64,000 nt of DNA from Arthrobacter sp. ERGS1:01 (GCF_001281315.1 NZ_CP012479.1:2170001-2234000); one strand, 5' to 3'; shown: positions 36,569 to 45,189, counted from the stretch's first letter. Numbers and translations are program-made. The notes: generated by a model not told the origin, from the letters alone.

Positions 36569-36964
36569 ATGACGATCACTCCATTCTTGATGTTCACGGG
36601 CCAGGCCGAGGAGGCCATGGACTTCTATGTCTCCACCTTCCCCGATGCCGAGATCCTTCGGATCGAGCGGAACGGGCCGGAAGATCCGGCCCGGGCAGGC
36701 ACCGTCAGGGGCGCCACGTTCCGGATCGCCGACCAGACCTTTAGGTGCATCGACAGCCCGCCCGTGCACGCATTCGGGTTCACCCCGTCGGTGTCGTTCT
36801 TCTTCGACTGCAAGGACGAGGCGCAACTCGATGCGTTGTTCGGCCAACTGTCCGAGCAGGGCTCCGTCATGATGCCGCCCGGCCAATACCCCTTCGCCCA
36901 ACGCTACGCATGGCTCAGCGACCGCTTTGGCGTCTCCTGGCAGCTCAGCGTCACCGCCGGCTAA
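36569..36964 (+). CDS. VOC-family protein (PhnB/3-dmu-9_3-mt type)
   Basis: About 131 residues. TPFLMFTGQAEEAMDFYVST, PPVHAFGFTPSVSFFFDCKD and AWLSDRFGVSWQL match the PhnB-like VOC family, often annotated as 3-demethylubiquinone-9 3-methyltransferase domain; the real function is unknown. The ATG at 36569 has no ribosome binding site but a -10 box directly upstream, consistent with leaderless translation. Confidence 0.85.
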   Translation: MTITPFLMFTGQAEEAMDFYVSTFPDAEILRIERNGPEDPARAGTVRGATFRIADQTFRCIDSPPVHAFGFTPSVSFFFDCKDEAQLDALFGQLSEQGSVMMPPGQYPFAQRYAWLSDRFGVSWQLSVTAG

Positions 36965-37015
36965 GGTGCAGGAGACCACCTTGCCCCGGGGCATCGCACC
37001 GTCCGTGGCTCAGCA

Positions 37016-37441
37016 ATGAGCGCCGTCCAACCGTATGGCGCCGAACCGGCAAGCACGGGCCTCGGCCTGGGGCTCCATCACGTCCAACTCGCCCTGCCGG
37101 CGGGCGGCGAGGACGCCTGCCGCGAGTTCTATGTGGGCGTCCTGGGCATGACGGAAGTCCAGAAACCACCCGTCCTGGCAGCCCGCGGCGGCCTGTGGCT
37201 CAGGGCTGACCGGCTCGAAATCCATCTGGGCGTCGAGAGCGATTTCCAGCCGCAAAAGAAGGCCCACCCGGGCATCCTGGCGCGCGATCTAGATGCGCTG
37301 GCAGCGCGGATCGTGAGCCACGGCCATCTGGTGGAATGGGACAATAACTTCCCCGGCATTCGCCGGTTTTACGCCTGGGACACCCACGGAAACCGGCTCG
37401 AGTTCCTGTCACCGGACACCGGCGTCGACCGCGCGGGCTGA
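37016..37441 (+). CDS. VOC-family glyoxalase-like protein
   Basis: 141 residues, with LGLHHVQLALPAGGEDACRE at the N terminus and the closing WDTHGNRLEFLSP motif. The two halves hold the usual metal-site His and Glu. Reaction unknown. Its last 242 bases are overlapped on the opposite strand by the DUF1990 gene, and the stop codon lies inside an 8-base-pair palindrome (37432-37448). Confidence 0.85.
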   Translation: MSAVQPYGAEPASTGLGLGLHHVQLALPAGGEDACREFYVGVLGMTEVQKPPVLAARGGLWLRADRLEIHLGVESDFQPQKKAHPGILARDLDALAARIVSHGHLVEWDNNFPGIRRFYAWDTHGNRLEFLSPDTGVDRAG

Positions 37442-37892
37442 GCCCGCGGACCATCTTCTGCGCGATCCGGAGCGCAGGGTAGAGCGCCCTCCAGGGTTGC
37501 TGGGGCGCCGCACGCGTCAGGGACCGAATGGTCACGTACACCTCGGCGCCCTCACGGTGAACAACAAACGCCTCCTCGCCGCTCACCGGATGCCCGGGCA
37601 GGGTGCGGTAGGCGAAACCAACCCGGTCACTCCCGGCAACCACGGACACGACCTCCACCGGCTCCACGATCACCAGGCCCAGGAGCCGGACCGTGATGTG
37701 CACGCGCTCGCCGATCCGCACCGGCCCCGTCGAATCCACCGTGAATCCGCTGCGGGTCTTCACGGTCCACCGCAGCACCTCCGCACTGGCCCGCGCCCAG
37801 ACGGCGTCACCACTGCCCAACCAGGCGGACACTTCGGAACGGCGGTGGCCGGCACCCGTTGGGGGCCAGTGGTTGAGGAGCGGATTCGTCAT
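37200..37892 (-). CDS. DUF1990-family protein with an extended C terminus
   Basis: About 230 residues from ATG 37892. Residues 1-150 match DUF1990 (VHITVRLLGLVIVEPVEVVS, FAYRTLPGHPVSGEEAFVVH, YPALRIAQKM). Typical DUF1990 proteins stop soon after that motif; here the frame runs on about 80 residues of Arg/Gly/Pro-rich sequence antisense to the VOC gene. Either the natural stop was lost or the frame shifted near 37450. Function unknown. Confidence 0.75.
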   Translation of the reverse strand: MTNPLLNHWPPTGAGHRRSEVSAWLGSGDAVWARASAEVLRWTVKTRSGFTVDSTGPVRIGERVHITVRLLGLVIVEPVEVVSVVAGSDRVGFAYRTLPGHPVSGEEAFVVHREGAEVYVTIRSLTRAAPQQPWRALYPALRIAQKMVRGLSPRGRRRCPVTGTRAGFRGCPRRKTGECRGSYCPIPPDGRGSRSALPAHLDRAPGCPGGPSFAAGNRSRRPDGFRAGQP

Positions 37893-38043
37893 GGAACCAG
37901 CATGCCATTGCGTCGGCCGGGGCACGGCGGGAGCAATTTCCCACACTGTTCATCCCATGTCCTGCGACCATTTGCGTCCGGTTCCCCACGGGGTGCGAGT
38001 GTCATGGAGTCCCACAGGCACCACAAGAGATGAGACCCCCGCA

Positions 38044-40149
38044 ATGACCAGCATCAATCGCCGCACCCTCCTGGGAGGCGTGGCCGCCGCTGCCGCGTCC
38101 ATGGCGCTGCCCGCATCCATCACCCGGGCACTTGCCGCCGAACCCAACGTCCGCACGGGAACCATCAACGACGTCGAGCACGTCGTGATCCTCATGCAGG
38201 AGAACCGGTCATTTGATCACTATTTCGGCACGATGCGCGGTGTGCGCGGCTTTGGCGACCCCCGCCCATGGCTCCTGCCCAACGGCCAGGACGTGTGGCA
38301 CCAGCCGCCTGCCGAGGTTCAAACCGCCCGCTACAACGCCCGCGGCCTGCCGGCCGGGTCCAGCTTCGTGCTGCCGTTTCCGCTCAATTCGGAGCGGACC
38401 AGCGAGAATATTGCCGGCACCGACCACGGCTGGAGCAGCGGGCACCTGGCCTGGAACAACGGCCGCTGGGACCAGTGGGTCAACCAGAAGCAGGACGTGC
38501 TGACCATGGCATACCTGACGGAGAAGGAAAACAGCTTCCACCGCTCGCTCGCCAACAACTTCACGATTTGCGACGCGTACTTCGCCTCGGTCCACGCCGA
38601 CACGGCCCCCAACCGGATTGCCCTGTGGACCGGCACCCTCGACCCGCAAAACCGCATGGGCACAAAGCCGAACGGCCCGGGGCTCGGCGAGCGGAACGGC
38701 ACCAACGGCTACACGTGGACAACGTACGCGGAGCGGCTCCAGGACGCCGGCATCAGCTGGCGCGTCTACCAGGGCGGCACTGGCGTGGCGGGCCAACCCA
38801 CGGACAACTACACCGACAACTCCCTGGAGTTCTTTGCCAACTTCCAGAGGGCTCAGGGTGCCAGCGGCCCGCTCGTGGACAACGGCGCCTCAACCCACAC
38901 CCTGGCCGAAATGAAGCAGAGCGTCCTGGACGGAACCCTGCCGGCCGTCTCATGGGTGGTCTCGCCCTACAAGTACAGCGAGCACCCGTCCGCATCCCCC
39001 ACGGACGGCGCCTACTACATCGACACGGTCCTCGACGCCCTCACCGCGGACCCGGCGGTCTGGGCCAAGACCGCCCTGATCCTCAACTACGACGAGAACG
39101 ACGGCTTCTTCGACCACGTGGTGCCGCCCATGCCGCCGGTCACGAACCGCCCGGGCACCGACGGCCTGGTCTCCACCTCCCTGGCCGCCAGCCTGGCCGA
39201 TGAAATCCTCGACCTTGACCTCCACCCCGGCGAGGCAAGCCCGCTGGTGCCCGGCGCCGACCCCCACGGCCGCCAACCCATTGGATTGGGCCCCCGCGTG
39301 CCCCTCGTGGTGGTCTCGCCGTGGAGCAAGGGCGGCTGGGTGTGCTCGGAGGTGTTCGACCACACCTCCGTGATCCGCTTCCTGGAAAAGCGCTTCCGCG
39401 TGGCCGAGCCCAACATCAGCGACTGGCGCCGCTCCGTGGTGGGCGACCTGACGTCGGCCTTCGATTTCTCCCGCAAGCAGGCCGATTTCCAGGCGATGAC
39501 TCCGCCGGCCCCGATCCACGGCCAGGGCCGGCCCTTCTCTGTGCAGACCCCGCAGGCCATGCCCGTCCAGGACCCCGGCGTGCGCCCGGCCCGCCCGCTC
39601 CCCTACCGTTTCGGCGTCGAACTGGCCCGCGTCAGCGGAACCGAGCTGCGCCTTGAATTTGCCAACCGCGGCAAGTCCGGCGCGTACTTCCAGGTCCGCA
39701 ACGGCCTGTCCCCCGCCGATGCGCCCCGCCGCTACCAGGTGGCCGCGGCCGACACGGTCCGGGACTCGTGGGCCAACAGCCCCGCCTATGCGCTGTCCGT
39801 CTGGGGCGCCAACGGGTACCTCGCCGAATTCAAGGGATCCCTGGCGGATGCCGATGAAGTGGCTGCCGGGATCGACGACGGCGGCGGCACCCTGGTGCTG
39901 GTCAACTCCGGAAACCGTCCGCGCAAGGTCCGCGTGGCAAACTCCTACAGCCGCGACAAGGTCCGCAAGGTGACCGTTCCGCCACGGAAGACCGTGTCGG
40001 TGGAGATCGACCTGGCGGACAGCTACGGCTGGTTCGACGTGACCGTCACGGATGACGAAGCGGCGGCCTATTTCCGCCGCTTCGCAGGGCACCGGGAGAA
40101 CGGCAAGCCCAGCTTCAGCGACCCGGCAGCAGGCCTCCGCCGCAGCTAG
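38044..40149 (+). CDS. Phosphocholine-specific phospholipase C, Tat-exported (second copy)
   Basis: About 701 residues. Tat signal INRRTLLGGVAAAAASMALP; catalytic-domain motifs HVVILMQENRSFDHYFGTMR near 45 and YDENDGFFDHVVPP near 355; two C-terminal DUF756 domains (FEFANRGKSG-type region and the RFAGHRE end). Same family as the phospholipase at 29410-31602, different sequence, so ancient paralogues. ATG 38044 is chosen as the start of the Tat signal; the frame is open upstream without a start signal. A strong hairpin follows the stop. Confidence 0.92.
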   Translation: MTSINRRTLLGGVAAAAASMALPASITRALAAEPNVRTGTINDVEHVVILMQENRSFDHYFGTMRGVRGFGDPRPWLLPNGQDVWHQPPAEVQTARYNARGLPAGSSFVLPFPLNSERTSENIAGTDHGWSSGHLAWNNGRWDQWVNQKQDVLTMAYLTEKENSFHRSLANNFTICDAYFASVHADTAPNRIALWTGTLDPQNRMGTKPNGPGLGERNGTNGYTWTTYAERLQDAGISWRVYQGGTGVAGQPTDNYTDNSLEFFANFQRAQGASGPLVDNGASTHTLAEMKQSVLDGTLPAVSWVVSPYKYSEHPSASPTDGAYYIDTVLDALTADPAVWAKTALILNYDENDGFFDHVVPPMPPVTNRPGTDGLVSTSLAASLADEILDLDLHPGEASPLVPGADPHGRQPIGLGPRVPLVVVSPWSKGGWVCSEVFDHTSVIRFLEKRFRVAEPNISDWRRSVVGDLTSAFDFSRKQADFQAMTPPAPIHGQGRPFSVQTPQAMPVQDPGVRPARPLPYRFGVELARVSGTELRLEFANRGKSGAYFQVRNGLSPADAPRRYQVAAADTVRDSWANSPAYALSVWGANGYLAEFKGSLADADEVAAGIDDGGGTLVLVNSGNRPRKVRVANSYSRDKVRKVTVPPRKTVSVEIDLADSYGWFDVTVTDDEAAAYFRRFAGHRENGKPSFSDPAAGLRRS

Positions 40150-40158
40150 GGTCCTGGA

Positions 40159-40197
40159 TCGGTGGTACCGGCGGGCACCTCCTGCCGGTACCACCGA
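40159..40197. terminator. Terminator-like hairpin after phospholipase C
   Basis: Arms of 17 bases (40159-40175 and 40181-40197) pair with one mismatch around a 5-base loop; the core is GGTGGTACCGGC / GCCGGTACCACC. It lies 10 bases after the stop codon. No T run follows. Confidence 0.65.
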
Positions 40198-40229
40198 CGC
40201 CGCCCGTCATGTCACCGACTGTCATTAGG

Positions 40230-40241
40230 TAGGATGGGGCC
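40230..40241 (+). promoter_or_regulatory. -10 element of a leaderless TetR transcript
   Basis: TAGGAT (40230-40235) ends 6 bases before the ATG at 40242; no ribosome binding site is present, suggesting a leaderless mRNA. Confidence 0.5.
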
Positions 40242-40805
40242 ATGAGCAGATGGCAGCCCGATTCCCGCGGACGCCTCCAGCTGGCCGCGATGGAGCTTTA
40301 CGTGGAGCATGGTTTCGAGCAAACCACTGTTGCCGACATTGCCGAACGGGCGGGCCTGACCGAACGCACGTTCTTCCGGCACTTCACCGACAAGCGTGAG
40401 GTGCTCTTCTTCGGCCAGGACAAATTCCAGGAACTGTTTATCTCCTCGGTTGCCCTGGCCCCCGAGGGCGCCTCCCCCCTGGCAACGATCACGGCCGCGC
40501 TCCACGCCGCCGCGCTTGACTTTGAGCCGCGCCGCCGCTGGTCCCAGGAACGCCAACGCATCATCAATACGAGCCCCGGACTCCAGGAACGCGAGCTGAT
40601 CAAACTTGCCGGCCTCTCCGCGGCCGTTGCCGCGAGCCTGCGTGAGCGAGGGGTGGGCGAACCCGCGGCAAGCCTCACCGCCCAAAGCTGCACCACGGTA
40701 TTCCACGTGGCGTTCCAGCAGTGGATCGCAGCCGACAACACCCGAACCTTCACGCGTATCGTCGGCGAAGCCCTCGACGCGCTCAAGGCCGTCACGGCGG
40801 GCTGA
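40242..40805 (+). CDS. TetR-family regulator
   Basis: 187 residues. Helix-turn-helix TTVADIAERAGLTERTFFRH; C-terminal ligand domain with no recognised ligand. Predicted leaderless. It precedes a second TetR gene by 53 bases, but the strong promoter/operator between them suggests separate transcription. Confidence 0.88.
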   Translation: MSRWQPDSRGRLQLAAMELYVEHGFEQTTVADIAERAGLTERTFFRHFTDKREVLFFGQDKFQELFISSVALAPEGASPLATITAALHAAALDFEPRRRWSQERQRIINTSPGLQERELIKLAGLSAAVAASLRERGVGEPAASLTAQSCTTVFHVAFQQWIAADNTRTFTRIVGEALDALKAVTAG

Positions 40806-40830
40806 ATCCTCGTCAAAGCCCTTGCCGGAC

Positions 40831-40855
40831 AATAATGTTAGTGACTAACATTATT
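40831..40855. promoter_or_regulatory. Long perfect operator overlapping a -10 box
   Basis: AATAATGTTAG (40831-40841), TGA, CTAACATTATT (40845-40855): a perfect 11-3-11 inverted repeat. TAACAT (40846-40851) inside it ends 7 bases before the ATG at 40859, so it can act as -10 of a leaderless transcript. Binding of the TetR protein encoded just downstream would block this promoter, giving autorepression of the TetR/ABC operon. Confidence 0.8.
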
Positions 40856-40858
40856 CCC

Positions 40859-41428
40859 ATGGGCAAGCGGGAACGCACCAAGGCACAGCTGCAGACCGTG
40901 GCCGTCAGGCTGTTTCGGCTGCACGGCTACGAGGCAACAACGGTGGAGCAGATTGCCGCGGAGGCCGGAGTGTCAGCCATGACCTTCTTCCGGCATTTTC
41001 CGTCAAAAAGCTCCGTGCTGTTCGATGACCCGTACGACCCGCTGATCGGTGCGACCGTGGCCCAACAGCCCGCCGCCCTGCCAGCGCTGGAGCGGGCCCG
41101 CCGCGGGCTGCTCCAGGCGTGGGCGGAACTGCCCGAACCCGACAGGGATGACACCTGGGAACGCGTGCGGATCGTCGACGCACACCCCTCGCTGCGGGCA
41201 CGGATGTGGGAAAACAACCAGCTGACCCACCAGGTCATCGTCGCCGCGCTGCGCAGCACCGGCACGCCCCCGCTGGAGGCCGAGGTGGCCGCCGGCGCGT
41301 GCCTGGGCGCCATCACGGCAGCGCTCTTTGAGTGGGCCCGCACAGACTCCGGCGGCCTGGGCGTGCGGATTGAGACGGCCCTGGGGCAACTGGCCCTGGC
41401 CGGGCAGCATAGTGAGGCACCGAAATGA
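40859..41428 (+). CDS. TetR-family regulator of an ABC exporter operon
   Basis: About 189 residues from ATG 40859. HTH TTVEQIAAEAGVSAMTFFRH. First gene of a three-gene operon with ATGA and GTGA overlaps to the ABC ATPase and permease genes. It probably represses the operon through the operator directly upstream. The frame extends upstream to 40721, but that part covers the promoter. Confidence 0.92.
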   Translation: MGKRERTKAQLQTVAVRLFRLHGYEATTVEQIAAEAGVSAMTFFRHFPSKSSVLFDDPYDPLIGATVAQQPAALPALERARRGLLQAWAELPEPDRDDTWERVRIVDAHPSLRARMWENNQLTHQVIVAALRSTGTPPLEAEVAAGACLGAITAALFEWARTDSGGLGVRIETALGQLALAGQHSEAPK

Positions 41429-42156
41429 ACCCAACCATGCCCTGCATTGAACTGACCGCCGTTGCCAAAAGCTACGGCAAGGAAGACGTGCTCAGCGACA
41501 TCAACCTGACGGTTTCCGCCGGTGAGATCCATGCCCTGGTGGGGCTGAACGGAGCCGGCAAGACCACCCTGATGCGCCTGGTGCTCGGCATGACCCGGGC
41601 CGGCGGCGGCACCGTCCGGGTGCGCGGGCGCGACGTCGGCAGGCTCACCTCGGCCGAGTGGCGCGGCGTGGGCCACCTCATCGAAACCCCGCTGGCCTAC
41701 CCGGAACTGACGGTGGAGGCGAACCTGCGCATCGCCGGTCGGCTTGCCGGCCTCACCGCACAGTCCGCGCGGGCCGCCGCGAGCCGCATGGCGGAGGAAC
41801 TGCTGCTGACGCCCTGGTGGGGCAAGCGTTCCCGCGCGTTGTCCCTGGGCAACCGGCAGCGGCTGGGCCTGGCCGCCGCCCTGATCGACAATCCATCGAT
41901 CGTGGTCCTGGACGAGCCCACCAACGCACTGGACCCGGCCGGCGTCGTCGCAGTCCGGACGGCCATCACCTGCCGGGTGGCGCAGGGGATGGCGGCGCTC
42001 GTCTCCAGCCACCATCTCGACGAGGTGGCCCGCATGGCGAACAGGATTACCGTGATCAACGCCGGGCGCACGATTGGCGGCCTGGAACCGGACGCCCCGG
42101 ACATTGAGCGGCGCTTCTTCGAACTGGTCTACGCCGATGTGGAGCGGTCGCTGTGA
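41425..42156 (+). CDS. ABC transporter ATP-binding protein
   Basis: 243 residues. Walker A VGLNGAGKTTLMRLVLG, signature LSLGNRQRLGLAAALI and Walker B IVVLDEPTNALDPAGV. Signature begins LSLGNRQR instead of LSGGQ, as in Bcr/Nod/multidrug or bacitracin-type exporters (BcrA-like). ATGA overlap with the TetR gene. Exports an unknown toxic compound with the permease that follows. Confidence 0.92.
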   Translation: MNPTMPCIELTAVAKSYGKEDVLSDINLTVSAGEIHALVGLNGAGKTTLMRLVLGMTRAGGGTVRVRGRDVGRLTSAEWRGVGHLIETPLAYPELTVEANLRIAGRLAGLTAQSARAAASRMAEELLLTPWWGKRSRALSLGNRQRLGLAAALIDNPSIVVLDEPTNALDPAGVVAVRTAITCRVAQGMAALVSSHHLDEVARMANRITVINAGRTIGGLEPDAPDIERRFFELVYADVERSL

Positions 42157-42926
42157 ACGCCGCCGCGCAGTGGCGGGCCGCCCTGGCCGTGGAATGGACC
42201 AAGTTCCGCGCCGCCCCCGTCACACTCGTGACCAGTGCATTGCTCGTGTGCGGCCTGCTGCTGATTTCGCTGGCATCCGTGCTGGCCGTGGGCGGTTCAG
42301 GCGCGTTCGCGGCAAAGGCTGCAACCATCAGCACCGACCGCGGCTGGACCGGCCTGTTCGACGGCGCCACCCAAGTCAGCGCCGTGGCAAGCCTGCTCGG
42401 CTTCGGCGTGGTCATCGGGTGGATGTTCGGGCGGGAATTCACCGACGGCACCGCGACCGCCCTGTTTGGCATCCCCGTGTCCCGACCGGCCATCGCCGCC
42501 GCCAAGTTCACCATCATCGCGGCTTGGATCGGCACCATGGCGTTGGCCCTGACAGCCGGAGTGCTGGCCGCCGGCTGGCTCCTCGGCTTCCACGCACCCG
42601 CGGCGAACGTGGCGGCCCTCGCCGGCCGGCTCCTGCTGGTGACCTTGCTGACGGGACTTTTGGCATTGCCGTGCGCCTGCGTCGCAACGGTGGGGCGCGG
42701 TTACCTGGCGGCAATCGGCGCCGTCACCGCCGTCGTCGCGCTGGCCCAGGTGGCGGTGATCACGGGCATCGGGGGCTGGTTTCCCTTCGCCGCACCGGGG
42801 CTGTGGGCGGCGGCCGGCGGCGCTGCCCTGGGTGCCACGGCGGTGCTGCAATTGCTGCTGGCGCTGCCGGTTGCAGCCCTCGCCCTGTGGCTGACGCTGC
42901 GGATGTGGCGGCGGTTGACTCTGTGA
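42153..42926 (+). CDS. ABC transporter permease
   Basis: 257 residues, six membrane segments (for example LVTSALLVCGLLLISLASVL, LLGFGVVIGWMFGREFTDGT with the GREF-type motif common in ABC-2 permeases of the BcrB/YhaP group). GTG start at 42153 overlaps the ATPase stop (GTGA). Last gene of the TetR operon. Confidence 0.88.
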   Translation: MNAAAQWRAALAVEWTKFRAAPVTLVTSALLVCGLLLISLASVLAVGGSGAFAAKAATISTDRGWTGLFDGATQVSAVASLLGFGVVIGWMFGREFTDGTATALFGIPVSRPAIAAAKFTIIAAWIGTMALALTAGVLAAGWLLGFHAPAANVAALAGRLLLVTLLTGLLALPCACVATVGRGYLAAIGAVTAVVALAQVAVITGIGGWFPFAAPGLWAAAGGAALGATAVLQLLLALPVAALALWLTLRMWRRLTL

Positions 42927-42982
42927 ACGAGCCTGCCAACCGAGCTTCCCATGCCGGCTGTTCGGTGTCATTGGCTCCGCAT

Positions 42983-43011
42983 TTGACGGGCGCGCCCGGA
43001 AGGGTTACGTT
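42983..43011 (+). promoter_or_regulatory. Sigma-A-type promoter of the M-box transcript
   Basis: TTGACG (42983-42988), a 17-base spacer and TACGTT (43006-43011). The predicted transcript start, near 43018, falls just before the 5' strand of the M-box P1 stem at 43024. Spacing and position fit together well. Confidence 0.7.
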
Positions 43012-43023
43012 CGTCTTGTTGCA

Positions 43024-43183
43024 ACACCTTGTTCGGTGAGGCTTCTGCATGGACACAGGCCACTGACCTTCCCTGTCGAAAGACACCCCAGGTCAGGACA
43101 GGTCTCCCCGGATTAAGGGGTGACCCCAAGTGGCTGCCCCCAGGGCTACGCCGTGCAGTGCCAAAGCTCTGACGAGGAGGTGT
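43024..43183 (+). ncRNA. M-box (ykoK-type) magnesium riboswitch
   Basis: The segment matches the M-box consensus along its length: GGTGAGGCT (43035-43043), the ATGGA-AGGC block, AAAGACACC (43079-43087), GGTCAGGACAGG, a CCGG-TTAAGG-GGTGA block, GTGGCTG, and the diagnostic GTGCAGTGCCAAAGCTCT (43153-43170) followed by GACGAGGAGGT. ACACCT (43024-43029) pairs with AGGTGT (43178-43183) as P1. M-boxes bind Mg2+ and turn off Mg2+ transporter genes in Firmicutes and some Actinobacteria. Here the downstream unit is an ABC transporter. A T6 run at 43201-43206 follows a GC-rich stretch and may be the terminator; the expression platform is not proven. Confidence 0.9.
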
Positions 43184-43191
43184 TCGCCGCC

Positions 43192-43214
43192 GGCAGGCCC
43201 TTTTTTGCCCTGCC
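43192..43214 (+). terminator. Possible expression-platform hairpin after the M-box
   Basis: GGCAGG (43192-43197) and CCTGCC (43209-43214) can pair around a loop that includes T6 (43201-43206). Alternatively GGCAG pairs with CTGCC (43134-43138) within the aptamer, which would put the T6 run directly after a stem as in an intrinsic terminator. The choice between these foldings may be the Mg2+ switch. Confidence 0.45.
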
Positions 43215-43313
43215 TTGGCGCTCCCCCTGCGTTGCCTCGCCGACATGACAAAACTGACATGACGAACGCGCCGCGGCATGGACCGTGGCACTGACGCTAA
43301 GGAGGTGAGGGTT

Positions 43314-43385
43314 TTGAAACCTGGCCCGCATTCGCGCTACACATCATCCACCCCCACTTCCCGCAGCCTCCCCTCGACGCCGTAG
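43314..43385 (+). CDS. 23-codon proline-rich leader peptide between M-box and ABC genes
   Basis: A TTG start at 43314 with an extended AAGGAGGTGA Shine-Dalgarno (43299-43308) at 8-base spacing encodes Met-Lys-Pro-Gly-Pro, a Ser/Thr/Arg-rich middle and a final Pro before TAG at 43383. Five of 23 residues are Pro (3, 5, 14, 20, 23). It lies after the riboswitch and 45 bases before the permease start. Pro-rich leaders such as Salmonella MgtL act in Mg2+ and proline sensing, which makes a regulatory role plausible. No other product can be given. Confidence 0.6.
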   Translation: MKPGPHSRYTSSTPTSRSLPSTP

Positions 43386-43402
43386 ACGGCCATTGAAGGC
43401 TG

Positions 43403-43428
43403 ACGGGGCTTTCCCGTGCGGAGTTTTT
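43403..43428 (+). terminator. Attenuator-like hairpin before the permease start
   Basis: ACGGG-gcttt-CCCGT (43403-43417) is followed by GCGGAG and TTTTT up to 43428. It sits between the leader peptide and the permease ATG and overlaps the edge of the ribosome binding site, so ribosome position on the leader could affect it. Weak as an intrinsic terminator. Confidence 0.4.
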
Positions 43429-43429
43429 C

Positions 43430-45169
43430 ATGCCTGCCATTCGTCCCCTTCCCGGCGCCGGAATCCTGCGGCGCCCCACCCTGAACGGGGTTGACCTCCT
43501 TGTTGGCGGCGCCGTCCTGGTGCTGCTGTTCGTGCTCGTGCGCCTCGGCCCGGGGCTGAACGCCCCCTTCAACATTGCCAACGCCCCGGCCGCAATCTCC
43601 ACCGACCCGTCCCACCTTCCCTACTACGCGGCCCGGTCCCTGCTGCGGATGTTCATTGCCCTGGCCGCCAGCGTGGTGTTCACCTTTGTCTACGCCATTG
43701 CCGCCGCACGCCTGCGCCGTGCCGAGAAGGTGCTGTTACCGCTGCTGGACATCCTGCAGTCGGTGCCCATCCTGGGCTTCCTGTCCGTCACCGTGACCGG
43801 TTTCATCGCCTTGTTTCCGCATTCCACGCTGGGCCTGGAATGCGCCGCAATTTTCGCCATCTTCACCTCCCAAGCCTGGAACATGACCTTCGCGTTCTAC
43901 TACGCGCTGGTCAGCCAGCCCAGGGAACTGGACGAGGCGGCCCGGCTGATGCGCCTGACCAAATGGCAGCGCTTCTGGAAACTCGATGTGCCGGCCGGCA
44001 TGATCCCGCTCGTGTGGAACGGCATGATGAGCTTTGGCGGCGGCTGGTTCTTCCTGGCCGCCTCGGAGGCCATCTCCGTCAACAACCACGACTATGCCCT
44101 GCCCGGCGTGGGAGCCTATGTGGCCGCCGCCGTCGAACAAGGCCAGCTGGGCCGGGTCTGGTGGGCCATCCTGGCCATGGCGATCATGGTCATCGGCGTG
44201 AACTTCCTGTTTTGGCGTCCCCTGGTGGCCTGGGCCGAGAAGTTCCGGCAGGAGGACACCGTCGCCGTCGAACGTCCGCGCAGCGTGGTCCTTGACATGC
44301 TGCGCCGGTCCTCGATCCCGCACGTAATCTCCCGCGGACTCCGGCCCGTTGGCCGGCTCCTGGATTCGGGAACGCGGCCCTTCGGGCTGGCCGAGCACCC
44401 GCTCCACACCCCCGCCCTGGTGAGGCGCGGCGGGGACGCGGCGTTCGCCGTCGTCGTTGGCGCCATGGTTCTCTACGGCGTCTACGAAGCGTTCACCTTC
44501 GTCCAGGGCACGGCGGGACTTGGCGCCTTTGCGGAGGCGTTCGGGCTGGGCACGCTCACCTTTGCCCGGGTCCTGGTGATCCTGCTCGCGGCCACCATCG
44601 TGTGGGTGCCCGTGGGCGTGTGGATCGGCATGAACCCGAAGATCAGCCGGCTGGCCCAACCCATCGTGCAGCTGCTGGCCAGTTTCCCGGCGAACTTCCT
44701 CTTCCCGTTCGCCATCGCGTTCTTCGTGTTCTCCGGCATCTCGCTGAACTACGGCGGGATCCTGTTGATGTCGTTGGGCGCCCAGTGGTACATCCTCTTC
44801 AACGTCATCGCCGGGGCCAGCGCCATCCCCAACGATTTGCGCCTGGCCATGGACAGTCTGCGGGTTTCGCGGTGGCAGCGGTGGCGGAAGCTGATCCTGC
44901 CGGCGATCTTCCCGTCCTACGTCACGGGCGGCATCACGGCAGCCGGCGGGGCCTGGAATGCGGCGATCGTCGCCGAAATCGTCACCTACAACCACCAGAC
45001 GCTGACCGCCTCGGGACTGGGCACCTATATCACCGAGGCCACCACCACCGGTGACTTCGGCAAGGTCCTGGTGGGCGTCATCGTCATGTCCGTCTACGTG
45101 GTCGGCCTCAACCGGCTCTTCTGGCGCAGGCTGTACGAGCTCGCCGAAACCCGCTTCTCGCTTAGCTGA
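43430..45169 (+). CDS. M-box-controlled ABC permease with two fused transmembrane domains
   Basis: 579 residues, two BPD_transp_1 permease domains in one chain. Each has an EAA loop: [20 protein letters not shown] near 170 and [20 protein letters not shown] near 470. Sequence is closest in pattern to the NitT/TauT (nitrate/sulfonate/bicarbonate) permease group, normally two separate chains. CGGAG precedes the ATG at 43430. It is followed by its ATPase after 20 bases; no periplasmic-type binding protein lies nearby. Regulation by an M-box suggests Mg2+ itself or a Mg2+-linked solute as substrate; this is inference. Confidence 0.9.
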   Translation: MPAIRPLPGAGILRRPTLNGVDLLVGGAVLVLLFVLVRLGPGLNAPFNIANAPAAISTDPSHLPYYAARSLLRMFIALAASVVFTFVYAIAAARLRRAEKVLLPLLDILQSVPILGFLSVTVTGFIALFPHSTLGLECAAIFAIFTSQAWNMTFAFYYALVSQPRELDEAARLMRLTKWQRFWKLDVPAGMIPLVWNGMMSFGGGWFFLAASEAISVNNHDYALPGVGAYVAAAVEQGQLGRVWWAILAMAIMVIGVNFLFWRPLVAWAEKFRQEDTVAVERPRSVVLDMLRRSSIPHVISRGLRPVGRLLDSGTRPFGLAEHPLHTPALVRRGGDAAFAVVVGAMVLYGVYEAFTFVQGTAGLGAFAEAFGLGTLTFARVLVILLAATIVWVPVGVWIGMNPKISRLAQPIVQLLASFPANFLFPFAIAFFVFSGISLNYGGILLMSLGAQWYILFNVIAGASAIPNDLRLAMDSLRVSRWQRWRKLILPAIFPSYVTGGITAAGGAWNAAIVAEIVTYNHQTLTASGLGTYITEATTTGDFGKVLVGVIVMSVYVVGLNRLFWRRLYELAETRFSLS

Positions 45170-45189
45170 TTCCCCTCCAGGAGGAACCC

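Noticed and set aside
42297..42971. Antisense ORFs over the ABC permease
   Set aside because: High Gln/Arg content and no start signals; shadows of the permease.
43337..44995. Antisense frames over the M-box ABC permease
   Set aside because: His/Asp/Gln-rich composition and no start signals; the plus strand has EAA loops and membrane helices.
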